A stretch of 64,000 bases of DNA from Plectrocnemia conspersa (lineage: Eukaryota; Arthropoda; Insecta; Trichoptera; Polycentropodidae): the NCBI GenBank assembly GCA_009617715.1, contig VTFK01000477.1:124001-188000 (forward strand), in the 5' to 3' direction. Position numbers and translations under genes: made by a program. Below the pieces are notes generated by a model. The model did not search any database, was not told where the DNA came from, and saw only the letters and a list, made by a program, of their open reading frames with translations. This document shows positions 24,862-36,364 of the stretch, piece by piece (the first letter of the stretch is position 1; each line of letters begins with the position of its first letter).

Positions 24862-25720
24862 TTTATGGAAGACATAGAAAAAGCATTAGACACCGTTTGT
24901 TATCTAAATACAAAGCCTCTGATTGTATTACACACATAAAGGTCAAAAATATGTCGTTTCGCAAAATAATATACTCTCGGTACTGCGTATGAGTCCCGCA
25001 GGGTAGCTTGCTCGAGCCGTTTCTATTTATTATATAAAATAATAAATTATCATTATTTTAAAATAATGATTAATTGCTGATGACACAGCCGTCATAACTA
25101 TTTTTTACGGTCTTAAAAAAATTGCAATTAAGTTAAAAATATATTTACTAAACTTGAAAATTTATTTTATTAAATAAAAAAATTAAAACTAAAGCAATTT
25201 TTTTATAACACGCAGACAACTCATGCCTTCACCTCTTAACAGTGAACGAGAAAATTGCATTAAATGGAAAGCGAACATATACCTGTGTATACATCTGAAC
25301 TCCAAGAGCCTTAATTCACTTGCACTTATGCTTGCTTCCATTGCGGCCTTAAAACCGACATTTAACAAAGCAGCACAATAACAAAAAAATATACATATGT
25401 AAACAGCTAATTAGACTGATAATTTCATATGCTTTCCCAGTAAGGAGTAACACCAGTAAATTATTTTGGCTATTAGATAATTCGAGCTCATTAAAAAAAA
25501 GCAGGTAAATTTAGTTTAGCAAAGTCAAGCATAAAATATTATTTTCTCTTTGTATTATGGGGCTTATACAAAAATCTGCGCCACTAATCACAATTTAGAA
25601 GTCACCATTACAACCACTTAAACAACGAAAAGATATATATTTCACACACAACAAAATAGGGATCTTGTTACCAAATAAAAGCGTATTGAGAATTAAAAAT
25701 ATTTCGCCGACCACCTAATC
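24862..25720 (+). pseudogene. Decayed non-LTR reverse transcriptase
   Basis: Translations in shifting frames show, in order, ALDTV (the S-K-A-F-D-T-V region), a V-K-x-x-N segment, VPQGSLLEPFLFII at about 24987-25035 (the G-V-P-Q-G-S-x-L-G-P motif), and LIADDTAVIT at about 25072-25105 (F-A-D-D box, F replaced by I). A thumb or C-terminal-like segment with T-H-N-x follows near 25640. Part of the palm between the first two motifs is deleted. Stops and frameshifts are numerous. The clade is uncertain. Confidence 0.6.
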
Positions 25721-25889
25721 GCATAATCTGTTTTGAGACGTTAATCACCCAAAGCATTTTAACATTTTAAATATGTTATGTTGTTTGCTATTTTTAGTTT
25801 AAAATAATCAAAATACTGAAAAGTTGGTTCTTTCTAACTGATATTTTTTTTTTCAATTTTAACTTTTTAGTTACCTTTCCAAATTTTCT

Positions 25890-26560
25890 TAAGTCATCTA
25901 CTACCATTGCGAGCAAATTGGCTTTGTTTCGAGCGATGCAGAAAAAAAAAAAGAATACGGTAGCGAGAAGCCCTCATTATGTATTTACAAAGAGACGAAC
26001 GACCCCAATTCATAACCGGTAACAAACAGTCCGAACGCGCCCGGGCGCCGTTTCGTGAATTTACGACCCCGGGGATGTGATTATAAATAATCCACCCTTT
26101 TGTAATATCACTTTGCAATTCGATCGAACGTACGCACGCCGAGTGCGGTGCGCAAAGGGTTAACCGTTTGAAGTCGGCGGTTGGCGCCTCGGGCTGCGCG
26201 AAACTTGGGGGCGTCCCCTTTTCTCAAAGATGCTCTGAGTTAAAAAGTTATAGTTATTTGCATGGCTAATGCCCGGGCCGATTTGGAACGTGAATGCACC
26301 GACTTTGGGAGAGGGTAGTCTAACTCACCTACGGCGCTACAGCAATTTATGCTTTGAGTGCTACGTGAAACAAAAAAATACTCTCCTAGACTTGCACTCG
26401 CTGTCTCTATCTACAACTAAATGCATGCACACTTTGCTCCGGTACATCCTGATGGTGCCCCCGCAAAAACCGCACAAAGTTGCTTTACCCGAATTGAAAC
26501 TTAAAAATCTAGCGGCAGAGGGGTTGGTCGGATTTGAATTCTGCGTTTGTCAGTGAATTA
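25890..26560. promoter_or_regulatory. Large GC-raised non-coding island
   Basis: One of the most GC-rich tracts in the window (for example GCGCCCGGGCGCCG near 26037 and GTTGGCGCCTCGGG near 26180), about 670 bp long. Frames of 74 codons (minus) and 95 codons (plus) lack recognisable domains. It could be an enhancer, an upstream promoter or a non-coding exon. The sequence alone does not distinguish these. Confidence 0.3.
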
Positions 26561-26564
26561 ATAA

Positions 26565-27826
26565 TCATATTTTACACCCCTCTTATAAATGTATTTAAAT
26601 TAGTTATTCTTTTTAATTACCTACAAGTAATTTACTACTAGATTACAAGGAATTGACACCCCCTAGCTTTTAAGCCGAGTCGAATAAATAAAAGTATTTA
26701 ATATACCCATATATTTTAAAACCTAAACTTGTGTGGGATAAAACCTTTATAATTGTCCAACAAATTATGACCGTTTTAAGGATAAACCTGTATTCGCGGG
26801 TTTTTCCTCAAACTGAATTCGTCACTTTTTAATGTGACGATTATTTTAATCCTTTCCTATTTACAGCGTGTACCTTATTAGCTGAGCTGTTAAAAGGTTG
26901 CCCACGGTGGTGTCTTATTTTAACTAAAAAACCCAACGGATAAAACACTTTATCACGTGCCGAATTAGCCTTTTTCTTGATTAATTAGAGTTATTCTTTC
27001 AACTGTGAATAAAGAAATGGTTCAATTAATGATCTTTAAACAATTTTAATTACATATAATCTGGCTGTCACTAACAAAATTTTCTATTAATAATTTAGTT
27101 TAGGATAAAAAAACAATTGGGCATAATAGAAAACTCGATGTTGCAACAATATTTTAAAATTGAATACATAACTATATAAGATTTACTCAAGATGTCAGCA
27201 ATATGTGAAATTCTATTATTTTGATACCAAAAATATTTTAAAATTTAGAATATAGCCTTTGGCACAAATAAGGCTTTAATCATATTATGGGGAATAAATA
27301 TACCGAGCCCAATATTCTAAAAGATATTTTTAACTTTTGAAGCACTACGTTGCAGAGTTGCTGCAATAATGTATTTTATAACTTTTAATGAAAAAGTTAC
27401 ATGACATCTTTTAAAAAAAACATGTTCAAACAGCTTTAAATAATAATTAAAGAACATGAAAATAAAATTCTCATAAAATAATTTCACTGGATAAAATCAT
27501 ACGTTGCAATAATGTCGTGTTCGAGTTGATCGTGTGATTTTATATATATTATTTTTATGAATGTATTTGTAAGAAATTTTGAGTGAATTTTTTTTAATCG
27601 TTAGCTAAGGTATTTGAAATTGCTTTTGCATCATCTCTTTTATATTGCTGTTTTTTTTACTAATAATTTTTGATTGTTTCTCTAATATTACTAACAATTT
27701 GATTTTTAATTTTGCGCGAAATTTTGGTTGTATCAAAATTTATGTGGTTGTTCTACCATATTTGATCTTTCAGTTATCATAATCTACAGGTCGGACTTTA
27801 TAAAATACAACAATACAATAGTGGTG
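26565..27826. other. Intergenic stretch, no gene seen
   Basis: Mixed composition to about 27000, including a GTCAC/GTGAC dyad near 26820-26840 and a CACGTG E-box at 26956. It is AT-rich after that. No gene recognised. Confidence 0.4.
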
Positions 27827-27835
27827 GATCCAAAA

Positions 27836-28569
27836 TAAGGTTGTCAATTATATAATATTAGTATTCGAATATATTCATATTTTTTCACCGATATTAATTA
27901 GTGCAAAAATCAGATAATTGTCTGTAAAATATCATTTGCTTAATAATAATTATTTAAAAATATAATTAATTACTTTTATTACAGTTAAACTTTTTGAATT
28001 TTATGAGATATGTATAACACAATAATACGCGAATTAATGATTAGTGTGGGCGTCAAAAGATATAATACATACATATTTTTTGTTTAGAGAGTCATTTTAG
28101 CATTTTCATATCACTAGAATTAAGATAACCTGCGATTGATTTAATTAAAAAAATTTGATGAAACATTTTAAATACATAATTTTATCGAATCTATTGTGAA
28201 TACAATAGCTTAAAATGAATTTAATATAATAATAAATAGGAGGGCCTTTTCAACATTTTGTTTTGAACGACGAACGAATTCTATGAATTTCGGTCTTAGT
28301 AGATACGGCCGATAAACATTCTATTCACAATTTTTTTTCGAAGGCGTATAAGTATTTTTTATTGAGAAGAAGCGTCTCATTTACAATCAAAATAAAGATA
28401 CATTTAGATCATGGATTTTGGAGCGGCACTGCGATGCTTAAGTATACAAATTGTTTTGAAATTTAATTCGAGACAGTATAAACGAATATTTTTTATTTTT
28501 CAAATATTCGATCAATTAATCGAATATTCATAGTTGAAAATTATTGAATATATTCGATTGAGAACCCTA
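27836..28569. mobile_element. Non-autonomous hAT element with perfect target duplication
   Basis: The 734-bp element begins TAAGGTTGTCAA and ends TTGAGAACCCTA; reversed, the right end reads TAGGGTTCTCAA, giving imperfect terminal inverted repeats of about 12 bp. It is flanked on both sides by the identical 8-mer ATCCAAAA (27828-27835 and 28570-28577), the 8-bp target-site duplication of hAT transposition. Subterminal regions contain repeated CGAATAT-type motifs. No transposase remnant was found inside, so it was probably mobilised in trans. Confidence 0.8.
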
Positions 28570-28579
28570 ATCCAAAAGG

Positions 28580-30275
28580 AAACATATATCACACTTTTGT
28601 GTTATCACTGTTGATTTTTCAAATGGAAAATAAAAACATATAAAAAAGTCATAAATCAGTTATGAATATAAGATTTATATGTTATTATTTATTGATTTTT
28701 AGGAATAGTAAAATAAGAAAATATACCAAGATAAAATATGACGTGAAATCTTAGATGATAATGATATTTTTTGTTTAATTACCAGTAAAAAATTAATTTT
28801 ATAAAGCTTTTCTACTCTTCTACTCACTAACTTAAAAATTATAAAAATACTAGATTATTTTTTTTCAATAATAATAAACAGTATTTAAAAATAATAATTT
28901 TACAACCTGTATCATCTGATTATGGATATTGACGTAGCTGTTAAATGATTATTTGCAATGATGACACAAATGTAAGAAATAAAAAAATACAGGATATAAT
29001 ATTTTTTATAAAAAATGTATTATAGTTATTATGAAAACGAATTGTGAATCATCACGAAAAAAATGTAGTTATCATGAAAACGAATTGTTTTTGTATAGCT
29101 GTTAGACAGATTAGGTGCGAACGAGCATTTGTCAGATCAGTAAATACCCCATGAATAACTATATCTCAAAGAAAACATCCAAATATTTACGCTACATAAA
29201 TGCACAGTCAATTCGTTTTATGGAACAAATTATTTATTTAAATTCACACATCTCTTCAAATAATTTCTTGTTGCATCACACTTAATTCCCTGTTACAGCT
29301 TAGTGTAATTGAAAAATAATTAATTGAAAAAATATATTTTTTACAATTTTTTTGCAAGAAAATCAATAAATCCAAGCTGAGTATACCGTACCTCAAGATA
29401 CGATACAATTTTAAATACAATACGATACAACTTTAATCAGAAAACCATGATTTACAGGGTTCAATCATTGATTAGTATGCCTTAAAATTTAAACTCGATT
29501 CAGAACCACATTATCATTTTTAGAAAACAAGCTTATTAACTTCAACCGCAATGACAACGTATTTGTTCGAAACGATACCCTCGAGCGCGTTATTAACTTT
29601 TTTTTCATCGTCTATATTATCCACGATCGAAAATTACTTAATGCGAATATTCCACTTCCATACACCGAACGATCCAATCACAAGAAGTTACGCTTCGATG
29701 ACTTTGTGAGATTCAAATCACTTAATACGAACCAGTCTTAGATTACGGTGTCAGTAACTTGTAAGATACATAAATGTATGCATACATATATAGCCATTGG
29801 TTTATTTTGACAGATATGGGAATCACCATGGAAGTAGTTCGACAAGCTTCGGTAAACGCATTCCATTGATAGGCGATACATGTAAGTAACCGTGTCTTGC
29901 TCTTAGTGGCTACACCTATGTGTGTAAACGTTAATTTATGTAGATAGACACAATCAATTAAGTCTGAAATGAGCTTAAAATATTCATCGAGTACTAATAA
30001 TTTAATTAAATCGCGCTGTCTTGTATGATATTAACATAACGTTAACAGTAGCTTGTATAACTCTAATTGCTATAAACACAATACTATTATACATTAAAGT
30101 ATTAGAATTAACTGATAGCTTTCCATTCTCTTTGCCTACACCGAACATTAATTGAATCAATAAATTGCTTTATTATAAATACTTGACTCACTGAACTGTT
30201 GGTCATTTAGTAGTTAGTACTTTAAAATGTTTATGCTCATTTATAATGGTAATGTGTTATCTTATTTTATCATTT
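28580..30275. other. AT-rich intergenic stretch with a small duplication
   Basis: At 29033-29088 a unit like TAGTTATTATGAAAACGAAT occurs twice about 31 bp apart. A mixed-composition patch at 29540-29760 (CGAGCGCGTTATT, GAACGATCCAATC) may be a small regulatory element. No gene recognised. Confidence 0.4.
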
Positions 30276-30315
30276 GCTTCCAGTGCAATGACGCTTCCAG
30301 TGCAATTTGCTTCCA

Positions 30316-30418
30316 GGTCAATTGGGCGACGGCGATTGGGCGACGGTCAAATGGGCGATTCAAAATGGGCGACGGACAAATGGGCGATGGCCTTTTGGGC
30401 GACGGTCTTTTGGGCGAT
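30316..30418 (+). repeat. Left terminal array, motif TTGGGCGACGGTCAAT
   Basis: Seven units of (A/T)TGGGCGA(C/T)GG separated by short AT linkers. The suffixes run ACGG, ACGG, ATTC, ACGG, ATGG, ACGG, ATAC. Just outside, GCTTCCAGTGCAAT is also repeated (30278-30317). Confidence 0.9.
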
Positions 30419-30780
30419 ACAATAATAATGCATTACAAATAAATGTGTAGCAAATCATGATCCTATAATTAATTAAATAATTTACATAATTTAATACATA
30501 TTAAAATATATATATACATATACGTACATACGAAAATATAAGTAATATTTTTTATAATAGAATTAAAAAATGAAAACATTATTCGGTCTAAACAAAATAT
30601 AATATACCTACATAAGATATAGTATGTATATATTTACTTATCATTTGTGCTTATTTAATCATAAAATATCACTTAAACAGTTTGATTTTTTTCATTCAAG
30701 AATTTAAGAGAGTTACCCGATATCATAAAACACTTAAAGCACACGGCTTAAGTCGGTAATTTTATTATAAATACCTACCT

Positions 30781-31300
30781 GATAAATGTTCTTAGTGGGC
30801 CCTTACGCGAATTTTTTTTATGTTTTGAGCCTTGGAAACTACTGTGAGAACAAGCTTTTGGAATTTCCAAAAAAATCGCATATTTTACAGTTATCTATTT
30901 TAAATTAGATAGGATAGGTATATAAAAATATAATAACACAGAACTAGCGCTGATAAGTGTTTATCGTGGATTTTACCCTTTACGATATTTTTTTATGTTT
31001 TGAGACTTATAAATTACTGTGAGAACAATCTTTTGGAATTTCCAAAAAAATCGCATATTTTACCGTTATCTATTTTAAACTGGATAGAGTGGTTATATAT
31101 AAATATAATAAGCTAGAACTAGCGCTGATAAATGTTTATCGTGGATTTTGCCCTTTCCGCGATTTTTTTTATGTTTTGAGCCTTGGAAATTAATGTGAGA
31201 ATAAACTTTGGGATTTCACAAAAATCGCATATTTTACAGTTATCTATTTAAAATTAGATAGGGTAGTTATATATAAATATAAAAACCCATAACTAGCGCT
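30781..31300 (+). repeat. Three tandem units of 171-175 bp
   Basis: Units start at 30781, 30952 and 31127, each near GATAAATGTT, and each contains TTTTTTTATGTTTTGAG, then TTCCAAAAAAATCGCATATT (slightly changed in the third), TTATCTATTT and AACTAGCGCT. They are similar but not identical, so the triplication is not recent. Confidence 0.9.
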
Positions 31301-31566
31301 CAGTATACTTTTTTGAATTTTGACTGAAAACATTCGAAAAAAAGTTTCGTTGCGTCTTTGAAAATTATTTTTGTCGTGGTTTTAAAACACTTTGTCACAG
31401 TTTCATTGTGTTTTTGGTAAAAAAATTCAGTACAGCAAGAAAATAAGTATGTATCTTTATATTCACATGTGGGTCATATTATATGTGTTATTTATAGATA
31501 ATGGTTTTTTATAGATTATTGTTGAGAGCGACTAATTTGAGTTACCACAGTTTATATTCTTTATAA

Positions 31567-31739
31567 ATGGATAATTCAGACATATTAAGTCAAAAGACAA
31601 GGAAAAATATTTTTTTTGGAATGGATATCTTTATGAAAAGAATAGACCAAAAAGATTTTTTATAAAAGTTTTGAGGTACAATAGAAAAAATATCATAGAA
31701 TATTTACATGGTATTGCATATAATTATAATATGAGTTAA
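31567..31739 (+). pseudogene. FLYWCH zinc-finger remnant
   Basis: ATG at 31567 starts MDNSDILS. After a one-base frameshift near 31590 the frame reads KYFFWNGYLYEKNRP and continues to a stop at 31737. The hydrophobic strand, G-Y-L-Y-E-K-N core and following basic residues match the first half of a FLYWCH finger. The expected W-x-C and later Cys/His ligands are not preserved, so zinc binding is lost. Confidence 0.55.
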
Positions 31740-31844
31740 TAATTTGAAAATAAAATTGTTTTTCATTTAATATACATTTTCGTTTTAATGTATATTTTAT
31801 TTATATTCAAAATAAAGCAAAGCGTGCAAGTTTTTTTAAATTTC

Positions 31845-31937
31845 TGTCGCCCATATGACCGTCGCCCAAATAACCATCGCCCAATTGACCGTCGCCCAAT
31901 TGACCGGAATCGCCCATTTGTCCGTCGCCCAATTGTC
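31845..31937 (-). repeat. Right terminal array, inverted copy of the left array
   Basis: On the minus strand six units of (A/T)TGGGCGA(C/T)GG follow the suffix order ACGG, ATTC, ACGG, ATGG, ACGG, ACAG. This is the left array with one unit missing. Shared order shows common origin as terminal inverted repeats rather than two independent microsatellites. Confidence 0.9.
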
Positions 31938-32041
31938 GCGTACCGGACTCAATACTTGCGCTCCAACAAATCACTAACACTAGTCGTGTTGTAGAACTAT
32001 TCGATTTCTGCTAACAAGTGCAAGCATTTGTAAGCATATAA

Positions 32042-32576
32042 TCATGCTGTTATTGTTTTGCCAGGCTTAGGAGTTTCGAAATGCACAATTGCAATCCCAC
32101 CTACACACAAAATAATTATTTTTACAGTGAGTTCGGGCTTCAAAGTCGATTTTGATACGTGACCTTTGGATGACCACTGTCTTCTTTTAAAATTGTTGTT
32201 GAACAACGTCCATTTCTCATCTCCAGCTATCAAATGCTCAAGAAAATGTGACTTCATGGTCCAGAAGTTCTTAGCACAAACTTGTTTTCTTCGCTCAATT
32301 CGTATAGAATCCATACACCTTGTCTTCCAAGTCTTTTCAATCTTCTAAATTTGCTTTCATTTCATCATCATCGTCTATCGTTGTTGTTTTTCTACATTCA
32401 GAACCATTCTTGAAATTGTAACTTCCCGTTCGGAATTTTTGAAACCATTTTTGACATTTATAGATATCTATTGAATCACCGAATTGCCGTTTTTTGGGAT
32501 TTTTTTTTTTTAATACTGAAGATTCGTACTTGACTAGCAAAAAACTAAAATGAAAAAATTGACATTCACTAAGCAA
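32042..32576 (-). pseudogene. Decayed mariner transposase
   Basis: Minus-strand frames give the N-terminal helix-turn-helix region (CQKWFQKFRTG, then TTIDDDDEMKANLED) and, after a deletion and frameshift near 32335, the catalytic start IAGDEKWTLFNNN, followed by S-K-G and PKPGKTITA. The first catalytic Asp (GDEKW) is present. Everything after T-I-T-A, including the other two catalytic Asp, is missing. Terminal inverted repeats were not found. The copy is unrelated in detail to the mariners at 40.3 and 53.8 kb. Confidence 0.7.
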
Positions 32577-32579
32577 TAT

Positions 32580-33330
32580 AAAAAAAAAATATTGAAAAGT
32601 ATTTAATATAAATAACTCCCAAATCCGTGTAGAACGCTAAAATTTTTGCTAATAAATTACTAAACATTTTTCAAGTTAAACATTCTGTCTGATTTTGAAA
32701 AAAACAACAATATTTTTCTCACCAACTCAACTTTTTCAAATGTTTTTGGAAGTCTTTGGAATTAATTAATGAGATAAATATACAATATTTTTACTACTCA
32801 ACAGATAATATCTGTTCTAATGTATTTCTTATACTTTTATTTATATTATATAAATTATATTTATTTTGTTTAAAAGCTTTTTTGCTTAATTATTAATATT
32901 GTATAAATATCGATCTAGTGCAATTATTGCTTTTATTTAAATTATTTTACTCGTTTTTTAAATGTTAAAGTTTGCGGCAATTTTAAACTGCTTTAGTAAT
33001 TATTCATATAGAATCATAGTAGTTGAAAATAAATAATGCTATAAAATGCCATAAAATACTAATCCATATGGAACACTATATTTGATATCATTTGTATGAA
33101 AATTCATTGTGACAAGAAAGTTCTCCATACTTTACTAGACATCTGGTCAATACAGTACTATCTACATACACATTTATATCATAGTATTATACGAAATTCT
33201 TTATGTAATAATCCATAAGTAAAGAAATATGATATTTAAGTATAATATTTGTCGAAGAGTTGCTGCTAGCGACCCAGAAATATAAATATCTCGTTTCTAT
33301 ATCACCAGTATTTACATGACAAACATTTTT
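32580..33330. other. AT-rich stretch, no gene seen
   Basis: AT-rich DNA. It ends with a short GCC-repeat (CGCCGCCGCCGCCGCC) at 33334-33350 at the edge of the next island. Confidence 0.5.
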
Positions 33331-33840
33331 TTTCGCCGCCGCCGCCGCCTACAACCTTTATGAGATGTTTATTTTACAGTCCATCATTCCTATCACTATC
33401 TAACCCTTATCGCGTGAGCTTGACGAGCCATCCAAGTTTGACTTACTTGATCCACTTTGGTCAACCGGAATATGGGCGATTCTATATTATTTATAAGGTT
33501 GTCCGAGCAGTAAATATTCACGCCAGTAAATGTCACGTTTACGCCGAGACGGACAGGAATGCGAAAGGAGTAAAAGAAATCTTGACGCGTTTTTAACACG
33601 GCCGTAACTCAGAGCTCCGTGCCCTGGGCGGATTGGTTGAAAAATTCATGAGTGGCCCACTCACGTTCGGCGTTTTGTTTGTCCGTCCGGGGAAATCAAT
33701 TATCATAGTGTACGAAAGATTCTACTCTCTTTTACACACCGCCCTACATAATCCGGACCCGACGTGACAGGTGTTCTCACCTTAGCCGATGGAGGATCGG
33801 ATCCAGGTCTGGACTAATCACGTTATGGGTGTGAGGGAGC
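33331..33840. promoter_or_regulatory. GC-raised non-coding island
   Basis: About 500 bp of raised GC and complexity, starting with a (GCC)n run and including GGATTGGTTGAAAAATTCAT and GTCCGTCCGGGG. Opposite-strand frames at 33360-33599 show no domain. Candidate conserved non-coding element. Confidence 0.27.
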
Positions 33841-33844
33841 CACT

Positions 33845-34695
33845 TTCGCCTGAAATAATTTAATTAATTATTAAGCAACAAAAAATTCCGGGTACGTCGC
33901 TCTTTGGATGCGAATACATTCACGTGGGATGAATTGCTATAGTACATAATATGTATGTTGGTAAATATATACATACGTATTAAATACACAATATTAAAAA
34001 TTTGTATTATACGAGGTATATCCAGAAAGTATATAAACAAAGTCCAGAAAATATTTATAAAACAATTTATTTTAGGATTGACTTGAAATACCATTAAAAC
34101 ACCTTTTAACTTATTTATCAACATTTCCCCTAGGCATTTCCAGATCGATACTTTCCGGTTAATCTTGTCAAGGTGATTTTTTATGGTAAATTAAAAATAT
34201 AATTTTTATTTTAAGGAACAAATAGATAAAAGAAATTCTCGATATTCTAAGTAATATATAAAAGATTTCATTCTAGTAAAAATTATTATCGAAACACTAA
34301 TTTCAAGAAATACTACAATGACTGCTGAAAAATATATATTATATTCCTAATAATTAAGTTAAATAGCATTCTATATTATAAAAAATATTCAAAAGGCTCA
34401 GATCAGATAAAAAATAATAACAATAAATACTACATACCTTTACCATGAAATTGAAATGGTATTATTCAGCTAATCTTTCATTACTTATTATCTTTGAATG
34501 GGATAAATATTACAAATATAGAATAATAATAAAATTTGGCTAAAAATAGTTTAAGACAAATGACTCATAGACACTAAATACGATTTTGCAGATTTTTAAG
34601 GCTGAAAAGCTGGTAACAATTTGTTTGATAAAAATATATAAATTACCACATATGTATGTACATATATAGAAAGATGTAGATGATGCTATCTGGCA
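33845..34695. other. AT-rich stretch, no gene seen
   Basis: AT-rich DNA with hydrophobic chance frames. The segment GAGGTATATCCAGAAAGTAT near 34012 resembles DNA-transposon ends, but no partner was found. Confidence 0.4.
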
Positions 34696-34699
34696 GTTG

Positions 34700-35635
34700 A
34701 GTTGAAATGACAGATGTTGGAAGTCGGAAAGTCTTTGCTGGATTGTCGAGTTCAATTATTGTCAGCTGTGATTTTGTTTTTGTGATGATTCTAGATGATC
34801 CACTGATGTATCTCGTGCTGTGTCTTAGTGGCGACTCTCTTACCGCATCTCTTTCAGTGATCAAGTATTATATATTATAATTCTGGTTCTGACGAATCGC
34901 AAATGAAGATGTTTGTGGTGCAATTTTATCACTTCTTGTACACACCCGTGAAATGTTTTAACGCCTTTAAATATAAATGAGCAAGATGCCCACTCTGGCG
35001 ATCATTAACCTAAGGGTAAAAGTGTAATAAAGTTATGCCCGGGGTAAAATATACTGTCTATATAACATCCGTTCCAAAGTTTTTTAGTTTCTTGTGATTG
35101 ACAAGGGCTTTGAAATAGATGTGCTATTAGTAATTCGTGCAATATTTCCAATTATTAAATTAGTCGTATTAATGATGCGGATTTTGAAAGTCGAAGAATC
35201 TTCGTTGGTATGTCGAGTTGTATTATTGTCGGTGGATCATCTGAGAGTTTTCGTAGTGTGTTCTCGCACTGCTCTCTGTATTTCGTGTCGATGCAGTCTC
35301 CTGGCTTATATCCGCTGCTGCGATTTTGTGGCGTCTCTCCAGCATTTCCCTTTCTGTGAGCAAGTGTCTAGTGCTCACAGAAGTCTCTTGCGAATCGCAG
35401 ATAAAGATGTTTACGAGGCGATTGCTTCGCTTCTTAGATACCCCCTCAAAATGTGTTTACACCTAAAAATCAGTGGCGATCGATAAGCGAACAGTTGAAG
35501 AACAATAGTTATTTACGTGGGGTAAAATGTATTGTCTAACTCGCGTCCTTTCCAAACAAAGAGTAGTTTTTTGTAATTAACGTTATGGGATGAGTATGCT
35601 ATTAGGAAGTCCATGGAGTATTTTCAATAACACAC
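34700..35635. repeat. Diverged tandem pair of a ~480-bp unit
   Basis: Copy 1 (about 34700-35155) and copy 2 (about 35160-35635) align along their length: AAGTCGGAAAGTCTTTGCTGG against AAGTCGAAGAATCTTCGTTGG, then TTGTCGAGTT, CGAATCGCA-ATGAAGATGTTT, GGGGTAAAATATACTGTC against GGGGTAAAATGTATTGTC, and GTGCTATTAG. The offset is 467-498 bp because of indels. In one aligned 57-base minus-strand block about three quarters of bases match, and both copies translate to a T-I-I-x-L-D-x-P-x-K-x-x-R-L pattern. The family is not recognised. Confidence 0.75.
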
Positions 35636-35639
35636 GAAG

Positions 35640-36360
35640 TCCCTTTTCCGTTGTAAATATAATGCTGCTGTTTCATTTCCCAGCCCTTTATAATATAACA
35701 TATTGTGCAGGTGGATGAAACCACCACAATATATAATAATATCAACTACATCAGATCAGTTTATAAATATTTATAATTAGAATAATAATTTCGAAAACAT
35801 TATATTGAGTAATAAGCACAGAAAACATTCGTGCATGTTCTTTTAATTAACATTCTAGTTAATAAAATGTAAAATATATTGACACAGTGCCGAGTTTGCC
35901 TCTTGACATTGCGATATATGTAAATAAGTCTAGCTGTGAAATTTATAGTTAATTTTAAAATCCTCGTGAAGTTCGTATTCATATTACGATCTATTGTACA
36001 AGACTAAACAAATAATTAGAAGCAATAAACTTCAGCAATAAACCTAAAATAGGTTAAACTTTTATTTCAGTTTATTGCTTAAAATGTATTTATTTATACC
36101 TAAAAATAATGTTGAATTTAAAATGATATATGATATAATCGAAAGGATATTTGTAGGCGTACTTTATCATTACAGTTTTATAGTAAATATTAATCTAACG
36201 GCCGCAATGTGATGAACTCATTAAACAATCTGATTTACAAATGAGTCACCGACAACATAGCACGCAGCATACGTTCATTCGCAAATATGTGTGTTTGATA
36301 TTATATATTATACTATATGTATAATAGAAATGTGCGTAAGATTAATATCCCTAAACGTAT
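35640..36360. other. AT-rich stretch, no gene seen
   Basis: AT-rich DNA. A GATGAAACCACCACA patch near 35713 and GGCCGCAATGTGATG near 36200 are the only non-AT-rich spots. Nothing assigned. Confidence 0.45.
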
Positions 36361-36364
36361 ATTC

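Larger units (their letters stand above)
30316..31937 (+). mobile_element. Foldback-type DNA transposon with FLYWCH remnant (Mutator-like, non-autonomous)
   Basis: The ends are inverted arrays of a roughly 16-bp motif (see the two array entries), in the same unit order. The body holds three 171-175-bp direct repeats and a broken FLYWCH zinc-finger frame. In insects FLYWCH domains are typical of Mutator-like (MULE) transposases, so a deletion derivative of such an element is the simplest reading. No MULE catalytic domain remains. Exact ends and a 9-bp target duplication could not be defined because the outer arrays fade into flanking DNA. Confidence 0.65.

Noticed and set aside
35094..35486. 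130-codon plus-strand frame
   Set aside because: It starts at a GTG, spans the junction of the diverged tandem pair, and is not preserved in the other copy.
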